Source of the DNA: Chloroflexi bacterium UBA4733
GTDB taxonomy: Bacteria > Chloroflexota > UBA4733
Length of the DNA: 7,975 nt
Direction of reading: 5' to 3'
NCBI GenBank assembly: GCA_002404055.1
Contig: DHIZ01000253.1
Span: 1 to 7,975 of the forward strand
Below, one piece after another: positions 1-6,443 of the stretch. Below the pieces are notes generated by a model, which was not told the DNA's origin, searched no databases, and worked only from the letters and a program-made list of their open reading frames with translations. How positions within the stretch are numbered: the stretch's first letter is position 1; each line of letters begins with the position of its first letter. The translations under genes were made by a program, and so were the position numbers.

Positions 1-990
1 CTCTCCGACGTGAGGGTTCGACTCCGTTGCCGTCTTTAGAGCGGCAAGTAACCTTGCTCCCGTCTCGCGGCTCCGCTGCACCAACCTCCGCTCGCTCAGT
101 TCGGCCAGCACGCTGAGCACCGTCGGCAGAAAACGCGACGGACCCAGACGGTGCTGGACCGCGAGACTCTGGGCGCAGGCGGTCACCGCTGCTCGGCTGT
201 CGCCCTGGCGGAGCGCGGCCCACGCGAGGCGCACAAGGCCGGCGAGTTGGACAGGGTTTTGCGTACCTTGTTCAACCCCGAGGTTCACCTTTCCTCCCAC
301 CAGGATGCCGAGGTTTCGGCCGGTGGTGACGGCCGGCGGAAGCGTGACGATCGGGATTAGCGGGCTGGCAGTCACGGTCAGCGCCGCTGCATTGAAGCGG
401 TTAGCGGTGACAGAAGTCCGCGCCAAGATCATTGAGTTGGCTAGCCCAAGCGGGCCCGCTCCGATCGCGGCCGGCGCCGAAGTCAATGTCGGTACCGTCG
501 GGGCAGCAGCGGCGATCGCTGCAGCAGGCACTGCCGGCGACGCGGCAGTGGTCGTCGTTCCGAGGACCCTCGCAACTCCTGGATCGGTCTGGTTTGCCCG
601 ACCGGTAAAGAACTGCGCCGCGCCCGCATTTCCCAGCGCAGTCAAGGTTTGGGCCATGTGCAGATCAGCCGCCGCTTGCAGCCCGGTCGTCGTGCTGACG
701 GCCGGCGACGAAAGGCCTGCAGTCGCGTACGCGGTGACGGAGCTCAGTGCCGCGGTGGAGAAGGCGATGCGCGGCCGAACGGGAGAGACCGGTCCGGCGA
801 CGGGCAGGACGTTCATCCACTCCAGCGAAGCGCTCAGCAGCGGGTCGAACAGCGAGGCGTCGCGTGGCAGGTTGGCGATCCGCTGCACCACACCGATCAC
901 GGCGCTGCTGTCGAGCTGCGCGTACACGAGGGCCTGAGCCTTCAGGTACGCAGCGATGGCGCCTTGATAGTTGCGCGCGCTGAAATCCTT
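1..990 (-). pseudogene. 5'-truncated Ala-rich, TPR-like helical protein (C-terminus beyond window)
   Basis: I do not recognise this family. The minus strand is open for 353 codons from a TAG at 1060-1062 to the window's left edge. The first protein-like residues (KDFSARNYQGAIAAYLKAQ, at about 990-934) look like a TPR helix pair. A second helical stretch (ADLHMAQTLTALGNAGAAQFF, near 675-613), a low-complexity Ala/Pro/Thr segment, and another TPR-like stretch (LAWAALRQGDSRAAVTACAQ, near 230-170) follow. No ATG, GTG or TTG lies between the upstream stop and residue 22; the first candidate, GTG at 927-925, would cut the first helix and has no clear ribosome binding site. The palindromic repeat at 992-1063 begins exactly where sense sequence ends, so I infer a lost 5' end. 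A plus-strand ORF at 305-937 overlaps it with shared wobble positions, so codon bias cannot decide the strand; I prefer minus because it stays open throughout and reads as helices. It could be a live gene with an unusual start. Confidence 0.55.
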
Positions 991-991
991 C

Positions 992-1063
992 GTAGCACGG
1001 GGCCAGGCAGGCCCCGGTGCGAATTCGCCCCTCTCGCCGTGGGCGCATGCCGTGCGCCCCTAC
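992..1063. repeat. Compact multi-palindrome repeat (GTAG...CTAC ended)
   Basis: About 72 bp bounded by GTAG (992-995) and its complement CTAC (1060-1063). It holds three consecutive dyads. The first is a stem GCAC-GGGGCC (995-1004) against GGCCCC-g-GTGC (1010-1020) with one bulged base. The second is a perfect 10-bp palindrome GCGAATTCGC (1019-1028). The third is a 7-bp stem GGGCGCA (1041-1047) and TGCGCCC (1053-1059) with a 5-nt loop. It resembles the short dispersed GTAGGGGC-type palindromic elements I associate with Chloroflexota and cyanobacterial intergenic regions; that family link is from memory, and only one copy is visible here. It separates the broken minus-strand gene from the TIR gene's leader. 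Confidence 0.55.
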
Positions 1064-1085
1064 AGTACCGCCGTTATGATTGCGC

Positions 1086-1091
1086 TATACT
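1086..1091 (+). promoter_or_regulatory. Possible -10 box (TATACT) for the TIR gene
   Basis: TATACT differs from TATAAT at one position and lies 66 nt before the TIR-gene ATG, in the only non-coding stretch upstream. No good -35 is present at 16-18 nt spacing, so this is a weak call. A start of transcription near 1098 would fall in the left arm of the dyad at 1092-1128. Confidence 0.3.
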
Positions 1092-1107
1092 CGCGGCTCG
1101 GCGGGGC
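1092..1107 (+). repeat. 16-bp direct repeat, left copy
   Basis: CGCGGCTCGGCGGGGC is repeated perfectly and in the same orientation at 7674-7689. The two copies bracket the TIR gene and both hydrolases. The bases next to the repeat differ on both sides. The left copy overlaps the left arm of the leader dyad. Such a GC-rich word could also recur by chance. Confidence 0.5.
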
Positions 1108-1128
1108 TTCTGTAGTACCGAGGCCGCG
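1092..1128. promoter_or_regulatory. Imperfect inverted repeat in the TIR-gene leader
   Basis: CGCGGCTCGG (1092-1101) pairs with CCGAGGCCGCG (1118-1128) as a 10-bp stem with a single bulged base and a 16-nt loop. It lies between the putative -10 box and the ribosome binding site, where it could form an mRNA hairpin or an operator. There is no U-run, so it does not look like an intrinsic terminator. Function is inferred from position only. Confidence 0.4.
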
Positions 1129-1157
1129 CGAACAACCGCCGGACAGGTACGCGACGC

Positions 1158-4100
1158 ATGCCCTCCCTCACTGCCGCACCAGGATCCTTCGCCTTCCTCA
1201 GCTACACCAGCGCCGACCGCGCGCGCGTGCGGGCCATAGTCGATCGGCTGCAGGCCGCCGGCATCAACGTCTGGATGGACGAGCGCAACATCTCCGGGGC
1301 CACGATCTACGGTACCGAAATCGTCGACGGCATCCGCAACTGCGCCGTCTTCATCGTCGTGTGCTCCGCCGCCTCGCTGCGCTCGCGCAACGTGCGGCAG
1401 GAGATCCAGCTTGCGTGGAAGTACGAACGGCCTTACCTGCCGCTGCTGCTCGAACAGGTGACCGTCCCGCGGGAGCTCGAGTACTGGCTCGAAGGCTGGC
1501 AGTGGGTCTCGGTCGAGCACCGGCTTGAGAGCGAGTGGCTGCCACAGGTTCTCACCGCGCTGGACCGCGGTGGCCTGGGAGCAGGGGCGGCGGCCTCTAC
1601 CCCGGCTGCAGGCTCCGCGGGCCCGGCCGCGGCGACGACCGCCGGTGCGCCGGTTGAATCCGCGCCCGTCCCGTCGAAGCCGTTCGTCCCTGCACCCGCC
1701 GGGTCCGATCGCACGCCCGGTCGCGGTGGCGAGCGCAAGCTGGTCACCGTGCTCACGGTCGAGGTGACCGACGCCGCCACCCTGGCACAGGAGATGGACG
1801 AGGAGGAGGCCCGCCTCGTGGTCGCGGAGGCACACGCCGGCCTGATCGACGATGTCGCCCGCCACGAAGGTTATGTGCTGCGACTCGATGCCGGCAGCCT
1901 GGTCGCGCTGTTCGGGCTGCCGCTGGTGCACGAAGACGACGCGGAGCGCGCGGCAAGGGCCGCGCTGGCGATGGTGGAACGTACCCGCGCCTCCGCCGAG
2001 GAGATCCGACGCGCCTGGGGCATCGAAGGCTTCAGTCTGCGAGCAGGCCTGCACACGGCCGAGATCGAGCTCGACGAGGCCGAGTTCGGCGGCGAGGGCG
2101 ACGCGGTAGAGCAGGCGGCGGCGCTCGCAGAGCGCATCCGCTCCCTCGCGCCCGCCTTCGGCGTGGTCGCCTCAGCAGGCTCTTCCCGCCAGTTGCGCCG
2201 GCGCTTCGCGCTGCGCGGCTACCCCGTCGAGCAGGGCGACGACGGCGAGGTCATGCTCGAGCTGTTCCAGGTCGCTAGGCAAGGCGGCAGCGGCGGGGAC
2301 GAGAACGCAGCGCAGCAGCAGGCAGCGGTGGTCGGTCGCGAAGCCGAGCTCGGCCTGCTGCGTGACGCGTTCAGCGCGCTGCAGGACGGCCAGGGCCAGA
2401 TCGTGGCCGTGATCGGCGAGGCGGGGATCGGCAAGAGCCGGCTGGTCGAAGAGGCGCGTCGAGCAGGCGCCGCCGAGGAGAGCCAGATCCGCTGGCTGGA
2501 AGGCCGTGCGCTCTCCTATGGGGGCGCGCTGCCGTACCGCCCGATCACGCAGATCCTCAAGGCGGACATGGGTCTGGGAGAGTCCGACCCCGATGCCCGC
2601 CTGCGGGTGGCGCTGCGCCGTCGCTGCGGGGCGCTGCTGGGCGGGCAGGCCGCCGACCTGCTGCCGCTGCTCGGCCATCTGCTCGGCGCCCGGCTGGACC
2701 ACGAGTCCGAGGAGCGCCTGCGTGCCACCGACGCCGACGCGCTGCGGCGGCAGGTGATCGCGGCCGTGGCCGCCTACGTGGAGGCACTCGCCGAGGCGGC
2801 GCCCACGGTGCTCGTTTTCGAAGACCTGCACTGGGTGGACCCGTCGACCCTGGCAGCACTCGAGGCGCTGCTGCCGCTCACTGACCGGGTCCCACTTATG
2901 CTGCTGCTGCTGTTCCGGCCGGAGCGGGAGCACGAGTCCTGGCAGCTCAAGCTACAGGCAGAGACCGACTTCGGGCACCGCTACAGCGAGATCGTGCTGC
3001 GGCCGCTCTCGTCCGCCGCGGCCGCGACCCTGGTGCAGAGCCTGGCGCCGCAGGACGAGCTGAACGAGTCGCTCCGGCGCCAGGTGCTCGAGCGTGCCGA
3101 GGGCAACCCTCTGTACCTGGAAGAGATCGTTCGTGACCTGATCGAGTCGCACCGCGGCGGCGGCGCCGGCGAGGCGGGCTCGGCCTCGTCCGGCGCCGTG
3201 GTGCCGGCGGGCGCGATGCCGGTGACGCTGCAGGGCGTGCTGCAGGCGCGCATCGACCGGCTGGCCGAGGGACCGCGGCGGGTGCTGCAGGCCGCGGCCG
3301 TGATCGGGCGCAGCTTCTCCTACCGCCTGCTGGAGGCGGTGGCCGGGCCGCAGCACGAGCTGGAGCCGCATCTGACCCAGCTGCAGCATGCCGACCTGGT
3401 GCGTGAGAAGGGCAGACGCCCGGATCTCGAGTACACCTTCAAGCACGCCCTGACGCAGGAAGCCGCCTACGGCGCGCTCAGCGCGAGGCGGCGACGCGAG
3501 CTTCACACGGCGGTCGGCGCCGCACTCGAAGAGCTGTACGCCGGGCGCACGCGGGAGGTCGCCGGACTGCTGGCGCAGCACTTCAACGCCGGTGGCGTAC
3601 GCGAGCGCGCCCTGCACTACGCCGCCGAGGCGGCGCGGCAGGCGGCGGCGCAGTTTTCCGCGGGCGAGGCGCTCGCCTACTTCGCCACCGCGCTGGAGCT
3701 GGCGGAGCCCGGCCCGGCCCGCGGCGCGCTGCTGCTGGACCGCGCCACGCTGTTGATGGCGCTCTTTCGCGGGGTCGAGGCGCGCGCCGACATCGAGCAG
3801 GCGCTCGAAGAGGCACGCGCACGCGGCAACCGGCAGGACGAGCTCGCAGCACTGCTAAAGCTGGCGAACGCCTACTACGTGATCTCGCTCGACGATGCCG
3901 AGGCGGGCGCCGCCGCCGCCCGCGAAACCTATGAGCAGACGTACGCCCTGGCGAAGGAGCTGGGCGACCGCGCCACCATGGTGCGGTCGCTCTTCCCCAC
4001 TCACTCCCTGACGGACTACTGGCCCGGGTACGGGGCTCAGGCGAAAGCGAACGTGGAAGAGGCGCTGGCGTTGAGCCTCGAGCTCGGCGACGAAGAGCTG

Positions 4101-5063
4101 ATCATCGAAAGTGAGCAGGCCCGCACCCGCTTCCTCGGCGCGCGTGAGTCGGCCGAAACCGCCGAGGCCAACTGGCTGCGCATGCAGGCGAGCGGCAACC
4201 TCTCGCGCCTCAACCTGGCCACCTTCTACCTGATGTGGACCCATCTGCGCGCCGGCAACTTCGAGCGCTGCGTCGAGCGCTGCGACGACGGCACCCGCCT
4301 GGCACGCCAGATCGGCGCCGAGCCGGTTCAGTACGCCACGCTCAAGGAGTTCGCCCTGCTCCAGTTGGGCCGTTTCGACGAGGCCTGGCAGGCGCTGCAG
4401 CAGGAGGTCTCGGGCGAGCCTCACCCCCTGGGCGCCGCGATGCAGCGGCTCGGCGAGGGCATCTATCTCTACGAGCTGGGCGCCTGGGAGGAAGCAGTCA
4501 GGGCGTTGAACGAGAGCATCGAGCGGGCGCGGAGGCTGATGCGGGTCTGGATGATCGCGCTGGCGCAGGCGTACCTGGCGAAGGTGCTCGCCCGCCTCGG
4601 CCGGCCTGCAGAGTTCCAGGCGGAGGGGGGTGTCCTCTGGCCGGATGCGCAGGCGGAGCTGGCGCTCGCCGAGGAGAGGCCCGACGCGGCACTGGAGTAC
4701 GCGGAACGAGCGATCGAATTGGCAGTCCGGCGTGACCGGCCGCCCGATGGCCTGGTCGCAGCCGAGGTCAAGCTTCGCGCGCTGCTCGCGCTCGGACGTG
4801 CAGCGGAGGCGCTGCCCCTCGCCGTCTCCGCGGTGGCGCAGGCGGAGGCGATGCAGTGCCGGCGGCTGCTATGGCAGTTGCTGGCCGCGCAGATGCAGGC
4901 ACAGGAGCTGCTCGGCGAGGTCACAGCCGCGGGCGTGACCCGGCAAGCTGCGACAGAGGCGCTGCGCACGCTCTCGGCTACGATACCCGAGGTGGGGTTA
5001 CGGGAGCGCTTCGAGGCGCAACCCCCAGCACGGGCGATCCTCGGCGTGGCGCCGGCAGAGTAG
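1158..5063 (+). CDS. TIR - degenerate cyclase - STAND/AAA ATPase - TPR protein
   Basis: A 1301-residue, probably cytoplasmic switch protein with no signal peptide or membrane segment. TIR domain, about residues 11-118: SYTSAD near the start, WMDERNISG loop (39-47), candidate NADase Glu at E54, and a CSAASLRSRNVRQEI segment (69-83). Pro/Ala linker, 136-190. Class III cyclase-homology domain, about 192-372 (GERKLVTVLTVEV, then LVHEDDAERAARAALAMVE), with both metal-binding Asp positions and the Asn/Arg of the dimer interface not conserved, so probably not a cyclase. STAND/AAA_16 NTPase, about 388-660: Walker A GEAGIGKS (420-427), Walker B VLVFEDLHW (551-559), GNPLYLEE (649-656). Then a winged-helix-like segment (HALTQEAAYGAL, 763-774) and TPR-like helices from about 815 to 1280. 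The family's usual logic is ligand sensing by TPRs, ATP-driven oligomerisation and activation of the effector, here the TIR. The start is fixed by the TIR beginning ten residues in; a weak GGACAGG site (1141-1147) lies upstream. A signalling rather than defence role is also possible. Domain calls are confident; function is inferred. Confidence 0.95.
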   Translation: MPSLTAAPGSFAFLSYTSADRARVRAIVDRLQAAGINVWMDERNISGATIYGTEIVDGIRNCAVFIVVCSAASLRSRNVRQEIQLAWKYERPYLPLLLEQVTVPRELEYWLEGWQWVSVEHRLESEWLPQVLTALDRGGLGAGAAASTPAAGSAGPAAATTAGAPVESAPVPSKPFVPAPAGSDRTPGRGGERKLVTVLTVEVTDAATLAQEMDEEEARLVVAEAHAGLIDDVARHEGYVLRLDAGSLVALFGLPLVHEDDAERAARAALAMVERTRASAEEIRRAWGIEGFSLRAGLHTAEIELDEAEFGGEGDAVEQAAALAERIRSLAPAFGVVASAGSSRQLRRRFALRGYPVEQGDDGEVMLELFQVARQGGSGGDENAAQQQAAVVGREAELGLLRDAFSALQDGQGQIVAVIGEAGIGKSRLVEEARRAGAAEESQIRWLEGRALSYGGALPYRPITQILKADMGLGESDPDARLRVALRRRCGALLGGQAADLLPLLGHLLGARLDHESEERLRATDADALRRQVIAAVAAYVEALAEAAPTVLVFEDLHWVDPSTLAALEALLPLTDRVPLMLLLLFRPEREHESWQLKLQAETDFGHRYSEIVLRPLSSAAAATLVQSLAPQDELNESLRRQVLERAEGNPLYLEEIVRDLIESHRGGGAGEAGSASSGAVVPAGAMPVTLQGVLQARIDRLAEGPRRVLQAAAVIGRSFSYRLLEAVAGPQHELEPHLTQLQHADLVREKGRRPDLEYTFKHALTQEAAYGALSARRRRELHTAVGAALEELYAGRTREVAGLLAQHFNAGGVRERALHYAAEAARQAAAQFSAGEALAYFATALELAEPGPARGALLLDRATLLMALFRGVEARADIEQALEEARARGNRQDELAALLKLANAYYVISLDDAEAGAAAARETYEQTYALAKELGDRATMVRSLFPTHSLTDYWPGYGAQAKANVEEALALSLELGDEELIIESEQARTRFLGARESAETAEANWLRMQASGNLSRLNLATFYLMWTHLRAGNFERCVERCDDGTRLARQIGAEPVQYATLKEFALLQLGRFDEAWQALQQEVSGEPHPLGAAMQRLGEGIYLYELGAWEEAVRALNESIERARRLMRVWMIALAQAYLAKVLARLGRPAEFQAEGGVLWPDAQAELALAEERPDAALEYAERAIELAVRRDRPPDGLVAAEVKLRALLALGRAAEALPLAVSAVAQAEAMQCRRLLWQLLAAQMQAQELLGEVTAAGVTRQAATEALRTLSATIPEVGLRERFEAQPPARAILGVAPAE

Positions 5064-5146
5064 ACACCCGGGCGTCGCACTGGCACGTTGCAGCCTGCAG
5101 CGTAGCCGGCCCCGGCGAGCGCCCCGGCGCACACTGCTCCCTCGAT

Positions 5147-5156
5147 AGGAGGAAGG
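5147..5156 (+). promoter_or_regulatory. Strong ribosome binding site of the first hydrolase
   Basis: AGGAGGAAGG with 3 nt to the ATG at 5160, or about 6-8 nt from the GGAGG core. The 15-nt block GGAGGAAGGCTGATG, from this site through the start codon, is identical in front of the second hydrolase, which supports both start choices. The 96-nt gap 5064-5159 shows no convincing terminator, so read-through from the TIR gene is plausible. Confidence 0.8.
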
Positions 5157-5159
5157 CTG

Positions 5160-6347
5160 ATGGCAATCGCAAGCGCCCAGAGTCCGATCATCCTGCGTGC
5201 CGGCTCGCCCGCGGACGCGGGAATGGATGCCGCCCGTGTGACGCGCATCGGCGCGCTCGGCAAGGACTGGATTCGCGAAGGGATCACACCAACCCTGGTG
5301 CTGCTTGCCGCCAGGCACGGCACTATCTTCCTGCACGAATCGTTCGGCACGCTGGTCAGCAGCAGCGCGATGGCTCCGCCCAACACGATCTTCTCGCTGG
5401 CATCACTGTCCAAGCCGTTCACCGCGACGGCGATCATGATGCTCGTGGAAGAGGGCAGGATCGGCCTCGGGCGGGCGGTGCAGGACTACATCCCCGAGTT
5501 CAGCGGCAAGGGCAAAGAGGACGTCCTTATCTGGCACCTGCTCACCCACACCTCGGGCCTGCGCTGGGAAGACGTGGACTTCTACGCCTCGACGACCGGC
5601 ATGATGGCGCCGGTGCCGGAACCGGAGGCCACCGAGCATCAGGCGCGCAGCGAATACCTGCATCGCCGCTATGCGGCGCCGCTGTGGAAGGCGCCGGGCG
5701 AGCAGATGTCGTACAACAACATGAACTACTCGCTGCTGGGCGAGATCGTGCGCAGGGTCAGCGGCCAGGCGTTCGCGACCTTCCTGCAGCAGCGCATCTT
5801 CGCGCCGCTGGGCATGGACGACAGCCACACCAGCTTTCCCACCGCCGACGAAGCTCGTGTCGCGACCGTGCCGGCCGGCGCCGAAACCGCCGGCGGGTTC
5901 CCGACCGCGATCACCCGCTACTGGCCGGCCTCGGGCCCTGGGGGCTGCTACTCAACCGCGCTCGACGTTGCCCGCTTCGGACAGATGTTCCTGAGCCGGG
6001 GGCGCTATAGCGGCGTACGCCTGCTGAGCCCTGCCGCTGTGACCCAGATGAGCCACAACCAGATCCCCGGGATCAGCGTAAATTTGTTCGGCCAGTTTCA
6101 CCGGGAAGCCTCCTGGGGCTTCGGCCTGCAGATCGCTGGCGATGAGAAGTGGTCCTACTTCGACGGCTCGATCAGACCCTCCGGCACCTTCGGCCACGGC
6201 GGCGGCAGCGGCGGCTTTCTCTGGATCGACCCGGACAACGACCTCGTGGGCGTCTACCTCTCGGTGGCATCCGCCCTGGATCAGGGCGTGTTCAGGCATC
6301 GCTTCGACATGTACCAAAACGCGGTGTACGCGGCGTTAGACGTGTAG
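5160..6347 (+). CDS. Serine hydrolase, beta-lactamase class C/PBP4*-like family
   Basis: A 395-residue protein of the beta-lactamase family (PF00144 type), whose members use an acyl-enzyme Ser and act as D,D-peptidases, esterases, amidases or beta-lactamases; the substrate here cannot be assigned. All three expected motifs are visible: S82-L-S-K85 (nucleophile and general base Lys, in LASLSKPFTATAIMMLVEEG), Y185-N-N187 (Tyr-x-Asn, in MSYNNMNYSLLGEIVRRVSG), and H346-G-G (in FGHGGGSGG, in place of Lys-Thr-Gly). The family segment WHLLTHTSGL (125-134) is also present. The length fits the family. No signal peptide or membrane helix is seen, so it is probably cytosolic, unlike cell-wall enzymes of this fold. 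It lies 96 nt after the TIR gene and 95 nt before its paralogue. Confidence 0.93.
   Translation: MAIASAQSPIILRAGSPADAGMDAARVTRIGALGKDWIREGITPTLVLLAARHGTIFLHESFGTLVSSSAMAPPNTIFSLASLSKPFTATAIMMLVEEGRIGLGRAVQDYIPEFSGKGKEDVLIWHLLTHTSGLRWEDVDFYASTTGMMAPVPEPEATEHQARSEYLHRRYAAPLWKAPGEQMSYNNMNYSLLGEIVRRVSGQAFATFLQQRIFAPLGMDDSHTSFPTADEARVATVPAGAETAGGFPTAITRYWPASGPGGCYSTALDVARFGQMFLSRGRYSGVRLLSPAAVTQMSHNQIPGISVNLFGQFHREASWGFGLQIAGDEKWSYFDGSIRPSGTFGHGGGSGGFLWIDPDNDLVGVYLSVASALDQGVFRHRFDMYQNAVYAALDV
6056..6120 (+). repeat. 65-bp near-identical tract, first copy (second at 7342-7406)
   Basis: The two hydrolase genes share 65 bp with a single mismatch (T at 6085, G at 7371; Leu to Trp), covering NQIPGISVN to EASWG. 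Surrounding DNA is far more diverged, including silent positions. This suggests a short gene-conversion tract, or strong constraint. Confidence 0.8.
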
Positions 6348-6352
6348 CAGGT

Positions 6353-6371
6353 CGAGGCCAGTCGGGCCTCG
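6353..6371. promoter_or_regulatory. Short hairpin between the two hydrolase genes
   Basis: CGAGGCC (6353-6359) and GGCCTCG (6365-6371) form a perfect 7-bp stem with a 5-nt loop, six bases after the stop of the first hydrolase. No U-run follows, so it is not a standard intrinsic terminator. It may stabilise the upstream message or partly attenuate. The right arm touches a GGAGG (6371-6375) that precedes a tiny ORF. Confidence 0.35.
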
Positions 6372-6383
6372 GAGGAAACAGCG

Positions 6384-6443
6384 ATGGTGCTTGCGACCGG
6401 CGGGAAGGCGACTTCGCTGCAGTACGTCACGGAGGAAGGCTGA
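6384..6443 (+). CDS. Possible 19-residue leader ORF coupled to the second hydrolase
   Basis: ATG at 6384 is preceded by GGAGG (6371-6375) at 8 nt spacing. It encodes MVLATGGKATSLQYVTEEG and stops at 6441-6443, overlapping the ATG of the second hydrolase as TGATG. The geometry suits translational coupling. The peptide matches nothing I know, and its last codons are made of the hydrolase's own ribosome binding site, so it may be fortuitous. Confidence 0.25.
   Translation: MVLATGGKATSLQYVTEEG
6431..6439 (+). promoter_or_regulatory. Strong ribosome binding site of the second hydrolase
   Basis: GGAGGAAGG, 3 nt before ATG 6443 and identical to the site of the first hydrolase. This decides the start: the reading frame is open for another 98 codons upstream, but that stretch overlaps the first hydrolase and the protein's N-terminus from 6443 aligns with its paralogue (MTIATAQ against MAIASAQ). 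Confidence 0.8.

Noticed and set aside
305..937. Plus-strand ORF of 210 codons opposite the left minus-strand frame
   Set aside because: It shares wobble positions with the minus frame, so codon bias does not help. Its translation is an Ala/Val-rich composition without recognisable helices or motifs, whereas the minus frame is open throughout and reads as TPR-like helices.
1074..2054. Long minus-strand ORF opposite the TIR gene
   Set aside because: Arg/Gly/His-rich shadow of a GC-rich gene; the plus strand here encodes a clear TIR and cyclase-homology domain.
5064..5159. Terminator or separate promoter between the TIR gene and the first hydrolase
   Set aside because: GC-rich stretches with imperfect self-complementarity but no U-run and no recognisable -35/-10 pair.
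4469..5437. Minus-strand ORF of 322 codons across the end of the TIR gene and start of the first hydrolase
   Set aside because: Ser/Ala/Arg-rich shadow translation that overlaps two well-supported plus-strand genes and shows no motif of its own.
6149..6442. 98-codon upstream extension of the second hydrolase
   Set aside because: It overlaps the first hydrolase in another frame. The ribosome binding site at 6431 and alignment with the paralogue place the start at 6443.
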